A stretch of 64,000 nucleotides of DNA from assembly GCA_041395385.1 (NCBI GenBank), contig JAWLAN010000008.1:62001-126000 (forward strand), given 5' to 3'. Made by a program: the position numbers and the translations under genes. Positions 32,878-44,739 of the stretch are shown here, piece after piece. The notes below the pieces were generated by a model. It saw only the letters and a program-made list of their open reading frames with translations, did not search any database and was not told the origin of the DNA. This DNA comes from JAJVHZ01 sp041395385 (lineage in GTDB: Bacteria > Pseudomonadota > Gammaproteobacteria > JAJPIJ01). The number at the start of each line of letters is the position of its first letter. The first letter of the stretch is position 1.

Positions 32878-33495
32878 CGATGCCTCCTCGATGCGGCGCG
32901 CAGCCACGCCGCTTGTCTTGTCCAGCCCTTACGATGCCGCGACGGGCATGAGAGTTCAAACCGAAGTCAGGGGTCCGCGCGCCGGCCGGGCCGGCCCAGC
33001 ATATCGAATCGCGGTCGCCTGATGTTCGGCGGGACCACGGCGGTGGTCGGGAATGCGCACGCCCATCCCCGGAACCGATCCGGGGTGGTGCGTCCACTAC
33101 CCTGCCGAATGCAAGCGATATCGCCCCTCAATTGATCGCGGTCAATCATGCTGGTGGTCCCATGGTGACGGTCAATCGATAAGAGTGAAGAATCGAACGT
33201 AGCCATTTGCAGCCCGCCATAGGCTGCCCTCGAGGTCGTACGCGCCGTTTACGACGAACACGATGAGCAGGCAAACCCCTCCCGACCCGCCGCAGGCGCG
33301 CCCCGCCACCGGCTCCGGCCGCCCGGGCGCCGGCCACTGCGACGTCGTGATTGCCGGGCGGCCGGGCCCGTGGCTGCCGCAGGACGTCGCCGAGGGGACG
33401 TCAGCCCGCACCGCCCCCAGGGCCGCGGCAGGGACCGCACCCAGTGCACGAGTACACCTCTCACGTGCGGCGCGGATCGCCATCCCGTCGTCGCA
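32878..33495. other. 618-bp intergenic region with an FNR-like box
   Basis: No credible gene is seen; the open frames here are Arg/Pro-rich by-products of high GC. The only structured signal is the FNR-like dyad at 33132-33145 and an AT-richer patch at 33130-33210. The right half (33250-33480) is plain GC-rich sequence. Confidence 0.5.
33132..33145. promoter_or_regulatory. FNR/Anr-like box
   Basis: TTGATCGCGGTCAA fits TTGAT-N4-ATCAA with one mismatch. It lies 351 bp before the ABC ATPase gene and 254 bp from the cytochrome b561 start. A Crp/Fnr-family regulator is encoded at 52.5 kb, though without the Fe-S cysteines of FNR. Functional relevance is unproven. Confidence 0.35.
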
Positions 33496-34335
33496 ATGAA
33501 TGCCCGAGACCACATGGAAATCCGCGAGATCAGTGTCATAGGGGGATTCGGAAAGACCGGCGAGCCCGAATCGGTCGCGCGCCTGGACATGCGCATGGGC
33601 GACGTGGTGAGCATCGTCGGGCCGACCGGGTCGGGCAAGACCATGCTCATCAACGACATCGCGCTGTTCGCCGAGGCGAACACCCCGTCGCGCCGCCGGG
33701 TGTTGGTGAACGGTGCGCCGGTGCCGGCGATCTTCCAGGAGGATCCTTCGCGCAATCCGATCGCGCTGATCACGCAGCACACCACCTTCCTGTCCGACCT
33801 GCCGGTGCGGGAGTTCCTGCGCATCCACGCGAAGATCCGGCGCGCCGCGCGGCAGGAGTCGGTGGTGGAGGAGACGCTCGCGTTCGCAAACGAGCTCACC
33901 GGCGAGCCGATCATCGAGCAGGCGGCGATGACCGAGCTCTCCGGCGGTCAGACGCGCGCGCTGCTGGTCGCCGACGCGGTGGTGATCGGCAACTCGCCGA
34001 TCATCCTGCTCGACGAGATCGAGAACGCCGGCATCGACCGGTTGCGCGCCCTGCAGCTGCTGAAGCGCTACCGCAAGATCTTCATCTTCGTCACGCACGA
34101 CCTGCGGATCACCCTGCTGTCGGACTACCGGGTCGTGCTGCTGCGCGGCGCGATGCAGGCGATCATCCCTCGCGTCGAGGAGGAGCGCCGGGTGGCGGGT
34201 CGCATCGGCCTGCTCGACGAGATCATGGTGGCGATGCGCGACCGCTTGCGCGCGGGCGAACAGCTGGTCGAGCGCGAGCTCATCGGCGAGCTGCGGCAGG
34301 TACTCGACGCGCCTTCCGCGGAGGCGACGCGATGA
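33496..34335 (+). CDS. ABC-type ATPase of a probable metallocentre-maturation trio
   Basis: 279 residues from ATG 33496 (ATG 33514 is an alternative). Walker A GPTGSGKT is at 42-49, the signature is TELSGGQTR, and Walker B is IILLDEIENAG with catalytic Glu. The H-loop is FVTHDLR. There is no membrane partner gene nearby, and the C-terminal 50 residues are a charged tail rather than a transporter coupling region. This suggests a soluble ABC ATPase like those that activate enzyme cofactors. Its TGA overlaps the next ATG (ATGA). Confidence 0.72.
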   Translation: MNARDHMEIREISVIGGFGKTGEPESVARLDMRMGDVVSIVGPTGSGKTMLINDIALFAEANTPSRRRVLVNGAPVPAIFQEDPSRNPIALITQHTTFLSDLPVREFLRIHAKIRRAARQESVVEETLAFANELTGEPIIEQAAMTELSGGQTRALLVADAVVIGNSPIILLDEIENAGIDRLRALQLLKRYRKIFIFVTHDLRITLLSDYRVVLLRGAMQAIIPRVEEERRVAGRIGLLDEIMVAMRDRLRAGEQLVERELIGELRQVLDAPSAEATR

Positions 34336-35030
34336 GAGCGGTCATCTGCGCCGGGCCACCGACCAGCGGCAAGACGACGGTGCTTCGGCACGCGGCCCGC
34401 AAGCTTGCCGAGCGGGGCCGGCGGATCGCCTACCTCAAGATCGACGTGCAGTACTGCGACGAGGACGAGACATTCGCGCGCGAATTCGGCATCCCTGCCC
34501 GCAAGGTCTACTCGGGCGACCTTTGTCCGGATCATTGCAGCGTGCTGGTGCTCGGCGACGCGCTCGCATGGGCCGCGCGCGAATCGGCGGAGTTCCTGCT
34601 CGTCGAGACCGCCGGGCTGTGCCTGCGGTGCGCGCCGTACATCGAGGGCGCGCTCGGCGTCATCGTGCTCGAGGCGACCAGCGGCATGAACCTGCCGAGG
34701 AAGATCGGCGCGATGCTCACGCTCGCCGACCTCGCGGTGGTGACCAAGATCGATCTCGTGTCGCAGGCCGAGAAGGAGGTGTTCCGCGCGAACCTGCTCG
34801 ATGTCGCCGACATCCCGGTGATCGAGACGGATGCGCTGCACGGGATCAACCTGGAGCCGGTGGTGCGCCGCATGGAGGCGACGCCCGAGCTCGTGCAGCC
34901 CTCGCGGCTGCGCGGCAGCCCGCCGATGTCGGTGTGCACGATCTGCGCGGGCAAGAAGGAGATAGGATGGGAGCACCATTTCGGGATCGTGCGCGCACTC
35001 GACTCCGATCTCTTCTACCGGGGCCAGTGA
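34332..35030 (+). CDS. HypB/UreG-like GTPase with cysteine pairs
   Basis: 232 residues. The P-loop GPPTSGKTT is at 8-16. KIDVQYCDEDE follows, then Cys65-x3-Cys69, ETAGLC97LRC100, the switch-II-like VLEATSGMNLPRKIGAMLTL, TKIDLVSQAEKE (G4), and a C-terminal Cys202-x2-Cys205 (VCTICAGKK). The layout matches nickel-insertion GTPases HypB and UreG, but the metal cysteines are spaced differently. Translationally coupled to the ABC ATPase. No hydrogenase or urease gene lies in the window. Confidence 0.7.
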   Translation: MRAVICAGPPTSGKTTVLRHAARKLAERGRRIAYLKIDVQYCDEDETFAREFGIPARKVYSGDLCPDHCSVLVLGDALAWAARESAEFLLVETAGLCLRCAPYIEGALGVIVLEATSGMNLPRKIGAMLTLADLAVVTKIDLVSQAEKEVFRANLLDVADIPVIETDALHGINLEPVVRRMEATPELVQPSRLRGSPPMSVCTICAGKKEIGWEHHFGIVRALDSDLFYRGQ

Positions 35031-35054
35031 CCGCGCGGCGTTGATGGACAGCCC

Positions 35055-35705
35055 GTGACGAAACGTCGCATCGCCGAGATCGTCGCCACGCTCCCGGGCA
35101 AGGATTGCGGGCAGTGCGGCTTCAGGACCTGCGCAGGGCTGGCCGAGGTGATCCTGCACGACCCGGGCGCGCGCCGCCGCTGCGTGCACCTCGGCCCGGG
35201 CGCGCAGGCCGCGCCACGGGCCGTGGCCGTCGCGGAGACCGCGTGGCACGACATCCTGGGGCGCGAATACCAGATGGTGCTGGAGCCCTTCCCCGAGGAT
35301 CCCGGACCACGCGAGAACATCCTGCCGTTCAATCCCGCACTCGCCGAGCGGCTCGGCCTCGAGCGTGGCGACATCGTCTTCGGACGCCCCGCGGGCGTCG
35401 GTTGCCCCGTCACCCACGTCGGGCGCCTGATGGACGCGCCCGATCCGCTGACCGGCGCGCTCGTGTGGTGCGTCGTCGGCCCGGTGGCGGCGCGCGCCGC
35501 GCACGCCATCGAGATCGGCGGATATCACATCATCGCCTACGACGGGCTGGTGCGGGAGACGCGCGTCACGCCGCAGGTCGGCGGGCGTTACTACTTCAAG
35601 CCGGCGCTCTGCATGCTCCAGTCGCGCCACTCCGGCGTGGTGAGTTTCGCCGCGCAGCGCCCGGATGGCTGGCGGTTGCGTTTCGAGGGCATCGCCATCG
35701 AATGA
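35055..35705 (+). CDS. 4Fe-4S protein of a probable metallocentre-maturation trio
   Basis: 216 residues, GTG start. The N-terminal cluster motif is C18GQC21GFRTC26 with Cys43, like the Fe-S domain of the corrinoid protein gamma subunit (CdhD/AcsC, PF04060-type). The rest is a beta-rich domain with GDIVFGRPAGVGCPVTHVGR and WCVVGPVAARAAHAIEIGGY. It carries no known catalytic motif. It lies 24 bp after the GTPase. The three genes look like one unit; client enzyme unknown. Confidence 0.7.
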   Translation: MTKRRIAEIVATLPGKDCGQCGFRTCAGLAEVILHDPGARRRCVHLGPGAQAAPRAVAVAETAWHDILGREYQMVLEPFPEDPGPRENILPFNPALAERLGLERGDIVFGRPAGVGCPVTHVGRLMDAPDPLTGALVWCVVGPVAARAAHAIEIGGYHIIAYDGLVRETRVTPQVGGRYYFKPALCMLQSRHSGVVSFAAQRPDGWRLRFEGIAIE

Positions 35706-35816
35706 CCCCGCGGCCGTGATACAACGGCGGCGTGCCGCTCGCGCCTGTCGGCAGCGTCGGGACGCGCGGCGGCCATTCGATGCGGCAATGCGACTCGGCT
35801 ATGCTATGCCCCGTCC

Positions 35817-36536
35817 ATGTCCAACCGCCGCTACGTCCTCGCGCTGGCAGCCACCTTCCTCGCCGTATGGCTGGCGCTCGCCATCGAGCCGCTGTACCCG
35901 AAGGACTGGCTGCTCGAGAACGTGCTCACCTTCGTGTTCGTGCCGCTGCTCGCCGTCACCTACCCGAAGCTCACGCTCTCGCGCGTGTCCTACACGCTCA
36001 TCTTCCTGTTTCTCTGCCTGCACACGCTCGGCTCGCACTACACGTACGCCGAGGTGCCCTACGATCGCTGGCTGCGGCAGCTGACCGGCGGATTTTCGCT
36101 CGACGCCGCCATGGGCTGGCAGCGCAACCACTACGATCGCTTCGTGCATTTCGCCTACGGGCTGCTGCTGGCCTACCCGGTGCGCGAGTTGTTCCTGCGC
36201 GTGGCCGTGGTGCGCGGCTTCTGGGGCTATTTCCTGCCCCTCGATCTGACGATGTCCACCTCGGCGCTCTACGAGATGATCGAATGGGGCGCGGCCACGC
36301 TGTTCGGCGGCGATCTCGGCATCGCCTACCTCGGCACCCAGGGCGACGTGTGGGACGCGCAGAAGGACATGCTCTGCGCCAGCGTCGGCGCGCTGCTCGC
36401 GATGGTGTTGACGGCCCTCCTCAACATCTGGCTGCAGCGCGATTTCGCCCGCGAATGGGTGGACAGCCTGCGCGTGAAGGACCCGCGCCCGGCCGGCGAG
36501 GAGGCCATCGCCCGCATGATGAACGAGCGCGCCTGA
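35817..36536 (+). CDS. YjdF-family (DUF2238) inner-membrane protein
   Basis: 239 residues with about six hydrophobic segments. It has LLENVLTFVFVPLLAVTYPK, LHTLGSHYTYAEVPYDRWLR, NHYDRFVHFAYGLLLAYPVR and YEMIEWGAATLFGGDLGIAY LGTQGD, the DUF2238 pattern with conserved His and Asp. Function unknown; it is a multi-pass membrane protein. Upstream gap is 111 bp. Confidence 0.85.
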   Translation: MSNRRYVLALAATFLAVWLALAIEPLYPKDWLLENVLTFVFVPLLAVTYPKLTLSRVSYTLIFLFLCLHTLGSHYTYAEVPYDRWLRQLTGGFSLDAAMGWQRNHYDRFVHFAYGLLLAYPVRELFLRVAVVRGFWGYFLPLDLTMSTSALYEMIEWGAATLFGGDLGIAYLGTQGDVWDAQKDMLCASVGALLAMVLTALLNIWLQRDFAREWVDSLRVKDPRPAGEEAIARMMNERA

Positions 36537-37091
36537 GGCGGCGCACCGTCGGCACCGCTGCCGGGGCCGGTCGCGGAACCGGCGAGCAGGCCTGCAGGCC
36601 CGGCTACGCTGGCCGGGATCCACCGCCAGTCCCCTGCCAACTGGCTGATCGGGCAGGCTCCGGAATCACGCGATCCGGGGTACGGGGGCGGCGGCCGATC
36701 GCCCGTGACCCTGGCGCGCACCCGTCCCGTTTCTCGATCGCGCCCGAGGCCGCCTCCGGGCAGGCCTGTTACGACAGCGCTAAATGACTCATAATATTGC
36801 GCTCTTTTCCTTGTAGGTAACCCCTGCAGCGTCGCGTGGATGAGGTGGCCGATGCCCCGATGCGGGCCTCGGCGCGCGCAACCACGTCGGCAGCGTATTG
36901 CGCCGCGACATCGCAGACCCGGGCACGCGCCGCGAGCGCAAGACCGGGGCGCTCATTCGCGCCGATCGCTCCCGCAGGAAAGAGTGTGCGATCCGTCAGC
37001 GGCGCTGCCGACGCGGGGATGACGGCGCCGGGTTTCGGCGACAGCGATACGAAGTCAAGGGCAACACCAACGATCAAGTCCGGAGAGCACG
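36537..37091. other. 555-bp intergenic region upstream of acnA
   Basis: No gene is supported. A minus-strand frame (36769-37077) exists but shows no homology-like motifs. The only AT-rich patch (36765-36815) holds the promoter candidate at 36769-36797. The remaining bases are plain GC-rich sequence. Confidence 0.5.
36769..36797 (+). promoter_or_regulatory. candidate promoter upstream of acnA
   Basis: TTACGA (36769-36774) and TAATAT (36792-36797) are 17 bp apart in an AT-rich patch. It would give a leader of about 290 bases before acnA. The -35 match is poor. Confidence 0.3.
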
Positions 37092-39752
<2,661 letters not shown>

Positions 39753-39798
39753 GCGGTCGATCGATGTTCCGGCCCCGGCCGGAACCATGCAGTCAGAA

Positions 39799-39826
39799 AA
39801 AAGGGGCCGCAAGGTCCCTTATTTTC
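39799..39826 (+). terminator. intrinsic terminator of acnA
   Basis: AAAAGGGGCC (from 39799) pairs with GGTCCCTTATTTT across a GCAA loop, giving an eight-pair stem followed by TTATTTTCCCC. About 50 bp after the acnA stop. An A-run precedes the stem, so it may also act leftward. Confidence 0.75.
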
Positions 39827-40018
39827 CCCCCGCGCGGCGGCACGCGCCGTGACGGGCTCGCTCTTGCCGCCGGAGATCACGGCATCGACGCGCGGGCGAC
39901 CCGGCTCTCCGTGCGCGAAATCCAACGCCGCGGGCGACGGGCGCTCACGCCCGCACGCAATCGCGCCGGGCGCGGGGTCGCACAGCCGCGCACCGCGCGG
40001 CGACGCGCCCTTTCCCCC

Positions 40019-40222
40019 TCAATCGTCCAGGACGAAGGTCACCATCAGGTTCACCTGGAACTCGATGATCTTGCCGTCTTCGACCCTGACCTTCTGTTCC
40101 TTCACCCAGGCTCCGCTCACGCCGCGCAGCGTCTTGGAGGCGCGGGCGAGCCCGCTCTTGACGGCGTCCTCGAAGCTCTTCTCGGAGGTGCAACTTACCT
40201 CGGTCACTCGTGCGATGGTCAT
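40019..40222 (-). CDS. dodecin
   Basis: 67 residues, the dodecin family length. It has MTIARVTEVSCTSEKSFEDA, then VKSGLARASKTLRGVSGAWV, KEQKVRVEDGKIIEFQVNLM. Dodecins form hollow dodecamers that store flavins such as FMN and riboflavin. AAGGGGAA precedes ATG. No partner gene is needed. It stands alone between acnA and the signalling gene. Confidence 0.93.
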   Translation of the reverse strand: MTIARVTEVSCTSEKSFEDAVKSGLARASKTLRGVSGAWVKEQKVRVEDGKIIEFQVNLMVTFVLDD

Positions 40223-40572
40223 GTCAATTCCCCTTCCCTTTGTCGTGACTGCGAACGGATCAAGCCGGCGTGGAATTCACCCCTGACGCGGAACCCCGCG
40301 CGCAGAGGCGGCTCACGCAGCGCCGCGACGAAGCGCGACGTGCGCCGGGCTCGTTTTGAAAACATAACAGAATCGCGGCGGAATGCGATCGCGAGGCCCG
40401 GCGAGCGCGACGGAATCCGCGCCGATTTTGATCCTCATCATCTCCCGCGGGCACCGGCATGCGCGATCGCTGCGCGCCGGGGCGCCACGGCCCGGGATTC
40501 GGCCCGGTCGCGCGCGTTGGCGGGCGCCGGGACAACAGGACGCGAGGCTGCCGCGCCGCCTCCCGGCCGGGG
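40223..40572. other. 350-bp intergenic region
   Basis: No gene or RNA is supported between dodecin and the end of the sensor gene. It contains an AT-rich spot (TTTTGAAAACATAACAG, near 40352) that could hold the dodecin promoter; no clear -35/-10 pair was fixed. Confidence 0.4.
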
Positions 40573-43410
40573 CTAGACGGGCCTGCCCTCCTCGCCCCGC
40601 GCGTGACCGATATCGGTCACGTTGCGCGACCGGCGCAGCAGTTCCTCGAAGGGTCGAGGTTCGCCCACTCCGTAGCCCTGCGCGTAGTTGACGCCGATCT
40701 CCGTCAGCATGCCGACGATCACGTCGTTCTCCACGAACTCCGCGATCGTCCTCATGCCCATGACCTGGCCGATCTCGTTGATCGACTTCACCATCGCGTG
40801 GTCGATCGGATCCTCGATGATGTCGCGCACGAACATGCCGTCGATCTTCAGATAGTCGACCGGCAGGTTCTTCAGATAGCCAAACGAGGACAGTCCGCTG
40901 CCGAAGTCGTCGAGGGCGAACCTGCATCCGAGCGCCTTGAGGGTCGATATGAACGTCGTCGCCGCGTTGAGGTTCGAGATCGCGGCGGTCTCGGTGATCT
41001 CGAAGCAGATCTTCCCCCCGTCCAGGCCCGACTCCGCCAGTTTCGCCACCACGAAATCGAGAAAACCGATCTCCGCCAGAGACTGCCCGGAGAGGTTGAT
41101 CGAGCAGAAGTTCACCTGGCTGAGGAACCCGGGGTGACTGACCAGCAGCGCGAAGGCGCGCCCGATCACCCATCTGTCGAGTTTCGATACGAGGTTGTAC
41201 CGCTCAGCGGCCGGCAGGAACGCGCCCGGCGGCACGAGCCTGCCGTCCTCGTCAAGCATGCGCAGGAGCAGCTCGTAGTGCCTGTCCGGACCGCCATCGA
41301 GGGGGACGATGACCTGCGCATGGAGCGTAAGCCGGTCGCTGTCGAGGGCCTGGTGGATGCGCGCCACCCACTGCATCTCGCCGTGGCGCCTGGCGACCTC
41401 GGAGTCCTTGGTATGGTAGACGTGGATCCGGTTGCGGCCCATCTCCTTGGCGATGTAGCAGGCCGCGTCCGCATCCATCATCAACTCCGTCAGGTTGGGC
41501 GAGGCCTTCGTCATGGCGACCAACCCCATGCTGACGCCGACCTTGAAGCTGTGGCCCTCCCACAGGAACTGGTAGTCCTGTATCGCCCTCTGAATCGACG
41601 CCGCGACCCGCTGCGCATGCGCCAGCGAGCAGTGCTCCATCAGTATGCCGAACTCGTCTCCGCCCAGGCGCGCCAGGGTGTCGCGCTGCCGCACCGTGCT
41701 CTGCAGCACGGAGGTCAGCTGCCGCAGCATCTCGTCGCCCGCGACATGTCCGCAGGTGTCGTTGACGACCTTGAACTGATCCAGATCCATGAAGCACAAG
41801 GCGTGCTCGTCCTTGCCCTTCCTGATGGTGGCCAGCAGCAGCTCCGCGCGCCGCTCGAACTCCCGGCGATTGACCAGTCCGGTCAACGCGTCGTGGGATG
41901 CCTGGTGGGACAGCTTCTCCGCGAGCTCGTAGGATTCGGTGATGTCCTCGCACACGATCAGGACGGAGGCATTGCCGTCGTTGTCACGCACCAGGCGGGC
42001 CGCTTCGCGCACCCAGAGCGTGGAGCCGTCCTTGCGCACCTTGCGCAGGTTCCAGCGGTGTATCGCCTCGGGATGCGCGTAGCACGTCTCGAGGTTGCGC
42101 AGCGCCGCTTCCCGATCCTCCTCGTGGAAGACGTCGAGAACCGAGCTGCCGGTGAGCTCCGCGATCGTGTAGCCGAGCTGGGCCGCGCCGTATTCGTTGA
42201 CCGATATGACCGTACCCTTCGGCTCGATGGTGAAGAACATCGCCGGATTGTCGTAATAGAGGGCGCGAAATCGCTCCTCGCTGGTCTGCAAGGCCTCCTC
42301 GGCCCGCTTGCGCCTCTGGATGTAGTAGCCCAGCGCCATGATTATCCCAACCAGCGCCACGAGAAACGCGACCAGCCCCCAGATGATCCGCTTGTATCGC
42401 TCGTAGGCGGAATGCGGCTCGTTCAGGACGATGCTGTGCGGCGGCAGGGCGCTCCTGCTGATGCCGAAGCGCTGCATGGCCGCGTGATCGAACAGGTACA
42501 CCAGCGGCGTGCGCATGACGGGCATGTCCTCGATACGCGCGCCGCGCAGATACCGCAGGGCCATGTTCGCGGCGGCGTAGCCCTGGGAGCGCGGGCTGGT
42601 CACCATGCCGCCCACCACGCCCAGGCCGACGACGTCGTATACGCAGTACGTCGGCACGCTGCTGGCGGTGGTGACGAAGCGAACACTCTCCTGGCTGGAG
42701 ATCGACACGCCGTCGGGGGTGCGCAGATAGGTCACCCAGAGGACCAGCGCATCGGGCGGGAGGCCGCCCAACGCCCGGCGCAGCTCCTCCTTTCCGAGGT
42801 TCGTGAGGTAATCGAAGCGCACGCGCGCCGCGTATGCCTGCGCGGCGCGTTCCACCTGTCGCCTGAAATCATCCCCGGCGCCGGTCGCGTCGGAGACGAC
42901 CGCGATCTGCCTGGTCTTCGGGTGCAGCCGCAGCATGAGCGCCAAGGTGCCGGGCACGTCATAGGTCTCAGCCAGGCCGGTTATGAGATCGTGGCCGGCG
43001 ATGCGCGAGGGCTGAAAGTCGTTGATGCCGTTGAAGATGACAGGCACTCCGGGGAACAGTTCGTCACGGTATTGCAGGAGGAAATCGAGCGCGTGGTCGT
43101 CGGTGGCGACGATCACGTCCATCCGCTGGGAGCGGTATTCGTGCCTGTAGAGATCGCGCAGCAGCCGGTAGTGGGTATCGTCCGAGATCCTCTTCGCGTC
43201 CATGTAGTTGATGTACAGCTCGACGTCCGCCTGCGCGTCGAAGACCGAGTGGATGCCGGCCATGATGCGGTCGGTCCAGTGATACCCCTCGTGATACGAA
43301 TTGAGGACGAGGACGCGCTTGGTGTCGGCACGGGCTGCCGTTCCCCACGGACCCGTCGTGCAGGCCAGGAAAAGTACCGCCAGTACGATCCGTTGACACC
43401 TGCTTTCCAT
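40573..43410 (-). CDS. ABC-substrate-binding-like sensor with PAS, GGDEF and EAL domains
   Basis: 945 residues. Residues 1-28 are a signal peptide. Residues about 30-320 are a periplasmic domain of the ABC_sub_bind type (VLVLNSYHEGYHWTDRIMAG). One membrane helix (WGLVAFLVALVGIIMALGYY) is followed by a PAS domain, GGDEF with intact RLGGDEFGIL at 583-587, and an EAL domain (about 710-930). The EAL Asp/Lys loop (DDFGSGLSSFGYLKNLPVDY, then KIDG) is intact, but the first motif reads ELLLR rather than EALLR. It may make or degrade cyclic di-GMP in response to an external ligand. Confidence 0.9.
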   Translation of the reverse strand: MESRCQRIVLAVLFLACTTGPWGTAARADTKRVLVLNSYHEGYHWTDRIMAGIHSVFDAQADVELYINYMDAKRISDDTHYRLLRDLYRHEYRSQRMDVIVATDDHALDFLLQYRDELFPGVPVIFNGINDFQPSRIAGHDLITGLAETYDVPGTLALMLRLHPKTRQIAVVSDATGAGDDFRRQVERAAQAYAARVRFDYLTNLGKEELRRALGGLPPDALVLWVTYLRTPDGVSISSQESVRFVTTASSVPTYCVYDVVGLGVVGGMVTSPRSQGYAAANMALRYLRGARIEDMPVMRTPLVYLFDHAAMQRFGISRSALPPHSIVLNEPHSAYERYKRIIWGLVAFLVALVGIIMALGYYIQRRKRAEEALQTSEERFRALYYDNPAMFFTIEPKGTVISVNEYGAAQLGYTIAELTGSSVLDVFHEEDREAALRNLETCYAHPEAIHRWNLRKVRKDGSTLWVREAARLVRDNDGNASVLIVCEDITESYELAEKLSHQASHDALTGLVNRREFERRAELLLATIRKGKDEHALCFMDLDQFKVVNDTCGHVAGDEMLRQLTSVLQSTVRQRDTLARLGGDEFGILMEHCSLAHAQRVAASIQRAIQDYQFLWEGHSFKVGVSMGLVAMTKASPNLTELMMDADAACYIAKEMGRNRIHVYHTKDSEVARRHGEMQWVARIHQALDSDRLTLHAQVIVPLDGGPDRHYELLLRMLDEDGRLVPPGAFLPAAERYNLVSKLDRWVIGRAFALLVSHPGFLSQVNFCSINLSGQSLAEIGFLDFVVAKLAESGLDGGKICFEITETAAISNLNAATTFISTLKALGCRFALDDFGSGLSSFGYLKNLPVDYLKIDGMFVRDIIEDPIDHAMVKSINEIGQVMGMRTIAEFVENDVIVGMLTEIGVNYAQGYGVGEPRPFEELLRRSRNVTDIGHARGEEGRPV

Positions 43411-43587
43411 GTCAAATGAGACGGTTGGAGGCCTATGAGAGCATAGACCGCTCGCGCGGAGTTGGACAAATCATGTATCGGTCGCTTCGCGCAGAGGTTG
43501 AGGCCCGCACGTGGGGGCCCGCACCGCGGAAGCCGCGGTCGGGCGGGCGCGGGCCGTCGCGCACGCACCCTGTCGAAGGGCCCCTGG

Positions 43588-44658
43588 CTATTGCGCCAGG
43601 GCCGGGTAGTCGCTGTAGCCGTCGCTGCCGCCGCCGTAGAGGCGGTCCTCGTTCACCTCGTTGAGCGGCGCGTTCCTGGCAAAGCGCTCGACCAGGTCGG
43701 GATTGGCGATGTAGGGGCGCCCGTACACCACGGCGTCCGCGGCGCCGCTCGCCACGGCCTGCTCGCCGCTGTCGCGGGTGTAACTGCCGTTGCTCATCAG
43801 CACGCCGGAGAAACCATTGCGCGCGATGCGCAGGATCGCCTGCTCGGCGGGCAGGGCGTGATCCTCGTGCCGCACCTCGAGAAAGGCGATGTGCCTTCGG
43901 CTGAGCTCACCGGCGACGTACGCCACCAGCGCCTCCGGCTGGCTGTCCACCATGTCGTTGAAAGCCACCAGCGGCGAGATGCGCACGGCCACACGGCCCG
44001 CGCCCCACACGTCGATCGCCGCATCGGTCGCCTCCAGCAGGAAGCGCGCCCGGTTCTCGATGCTGCCGCCGTAGGCGTCGGTGCGATCGTTGACCCCGTC
44101 GCGCAGGAAGTTGTCGATCAGATAGCCATGCGCGCCGTGCAGCTGCACGCCGTCGAATCCCGCCGACTTTGCGTTGCGGGCGCCGAGCCGGAACATCTCG
44201 ACATAGCGCGGGATCTCCTCGGTGCGCAGGGCGCGCGGCACTTCGTAGGGTTTGGGCCCCTGCGGGGTCGAGGTGGTGTCGTTCCGGATCGGTTTCGCGC
44301 TGCTGCAGACGGGCTGCTCGCCGTCGTTCAGAAGCGAGTGCGCCGCGCGCCCGGGATGCCAGATCTGCATGAAGATGCGCCCGCCCCGGGCGTGCACGGC
44401 CTCGGTCACGCGCCGCCATCCCTGCACGTGCTCCGGGCCGTAGATGCCGCCCTCGCCGATGAACGCGCAGGCATGCGCATCCACCATCGTGCACTCCGTC
44501 ATGATGAGACCGCTCGAGGCGCGCTGCGAATAGTACGCGACCATCATGTCGTTCGGCACGTGGGTCGGTCCGGCCCGCGAACGCGTGAGCGGCGCCATGA
44601 CGATGCGGTTCGGCAGGGTGAGGTCTCCGGCTCTCAACGGCGTGTGCAGCGTAGGCAT
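43588..44658 (-). CDS. nemA: old yellow enzyme, alkene reductase (NemA-like)
   Basis: 356 residues. FMN beta/alpha barrel with MPTLHTPLRAGDLTLPNRIV, MAPLTRSRAG, QIWHPGRAAHS, the active-site HGAHGYLIDNFLRDGVNDRT and the final YGRPYIANPDLVERF. It reduces activated alkenes, N-ethylmaleimide and nitro-esters with NADPH. Strong similarity to NemA/XenB-type reductases. Upstream is an 81-bp gap before the divergently spaced DUF808 gene. Confidence 0.93.
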   Translation of the reverse strand: MPTLHTPLRAGDLTLPNRIVMAPLTRSRAGPTHVPNDMMVAYYSQRASSGLIMTECTMVDAHACAFIGEGGIYGPEHVQGWRRVTEAVHARGGRIFMQIWHPGRAAHSLLNDGEQPVCSSAKPIRNDTTSTPQGPKPYEVPRALRTEEIPRYVEMFRLGARNAKSAGFDGVQLHGAHGYLIDNFLRDGVNDRTDAYGGSIENRARFLLEATDAAIDVWGAGRVAVRISPLVAFNDMVDSQPEALVAYVAGELSRRHIAFLEVRHEDHALPAEQAILRIARNGFSGVLMSNGSYTRDSGEQAVASGAADAVVYGRPYIANPDLVERFARNAPLNEVNEDRLYGGGSDGYSDYPALAQ

Positions 44659-44739
44659 CGGTTGCTCCCTTGGCTGAGTGAAAGTAGACCATCCCCGCCC
44701 GATCGGACCGCCGCGGAATTTTCGGCCGTGGCCAAGGAG

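Noticed and set aside
36769..37077. A 102-codon minus-strand frame in front of acnA
   Set aside because: No Shine-Dalgarno, no recognisable domain, and it fills the likely regulatory region.
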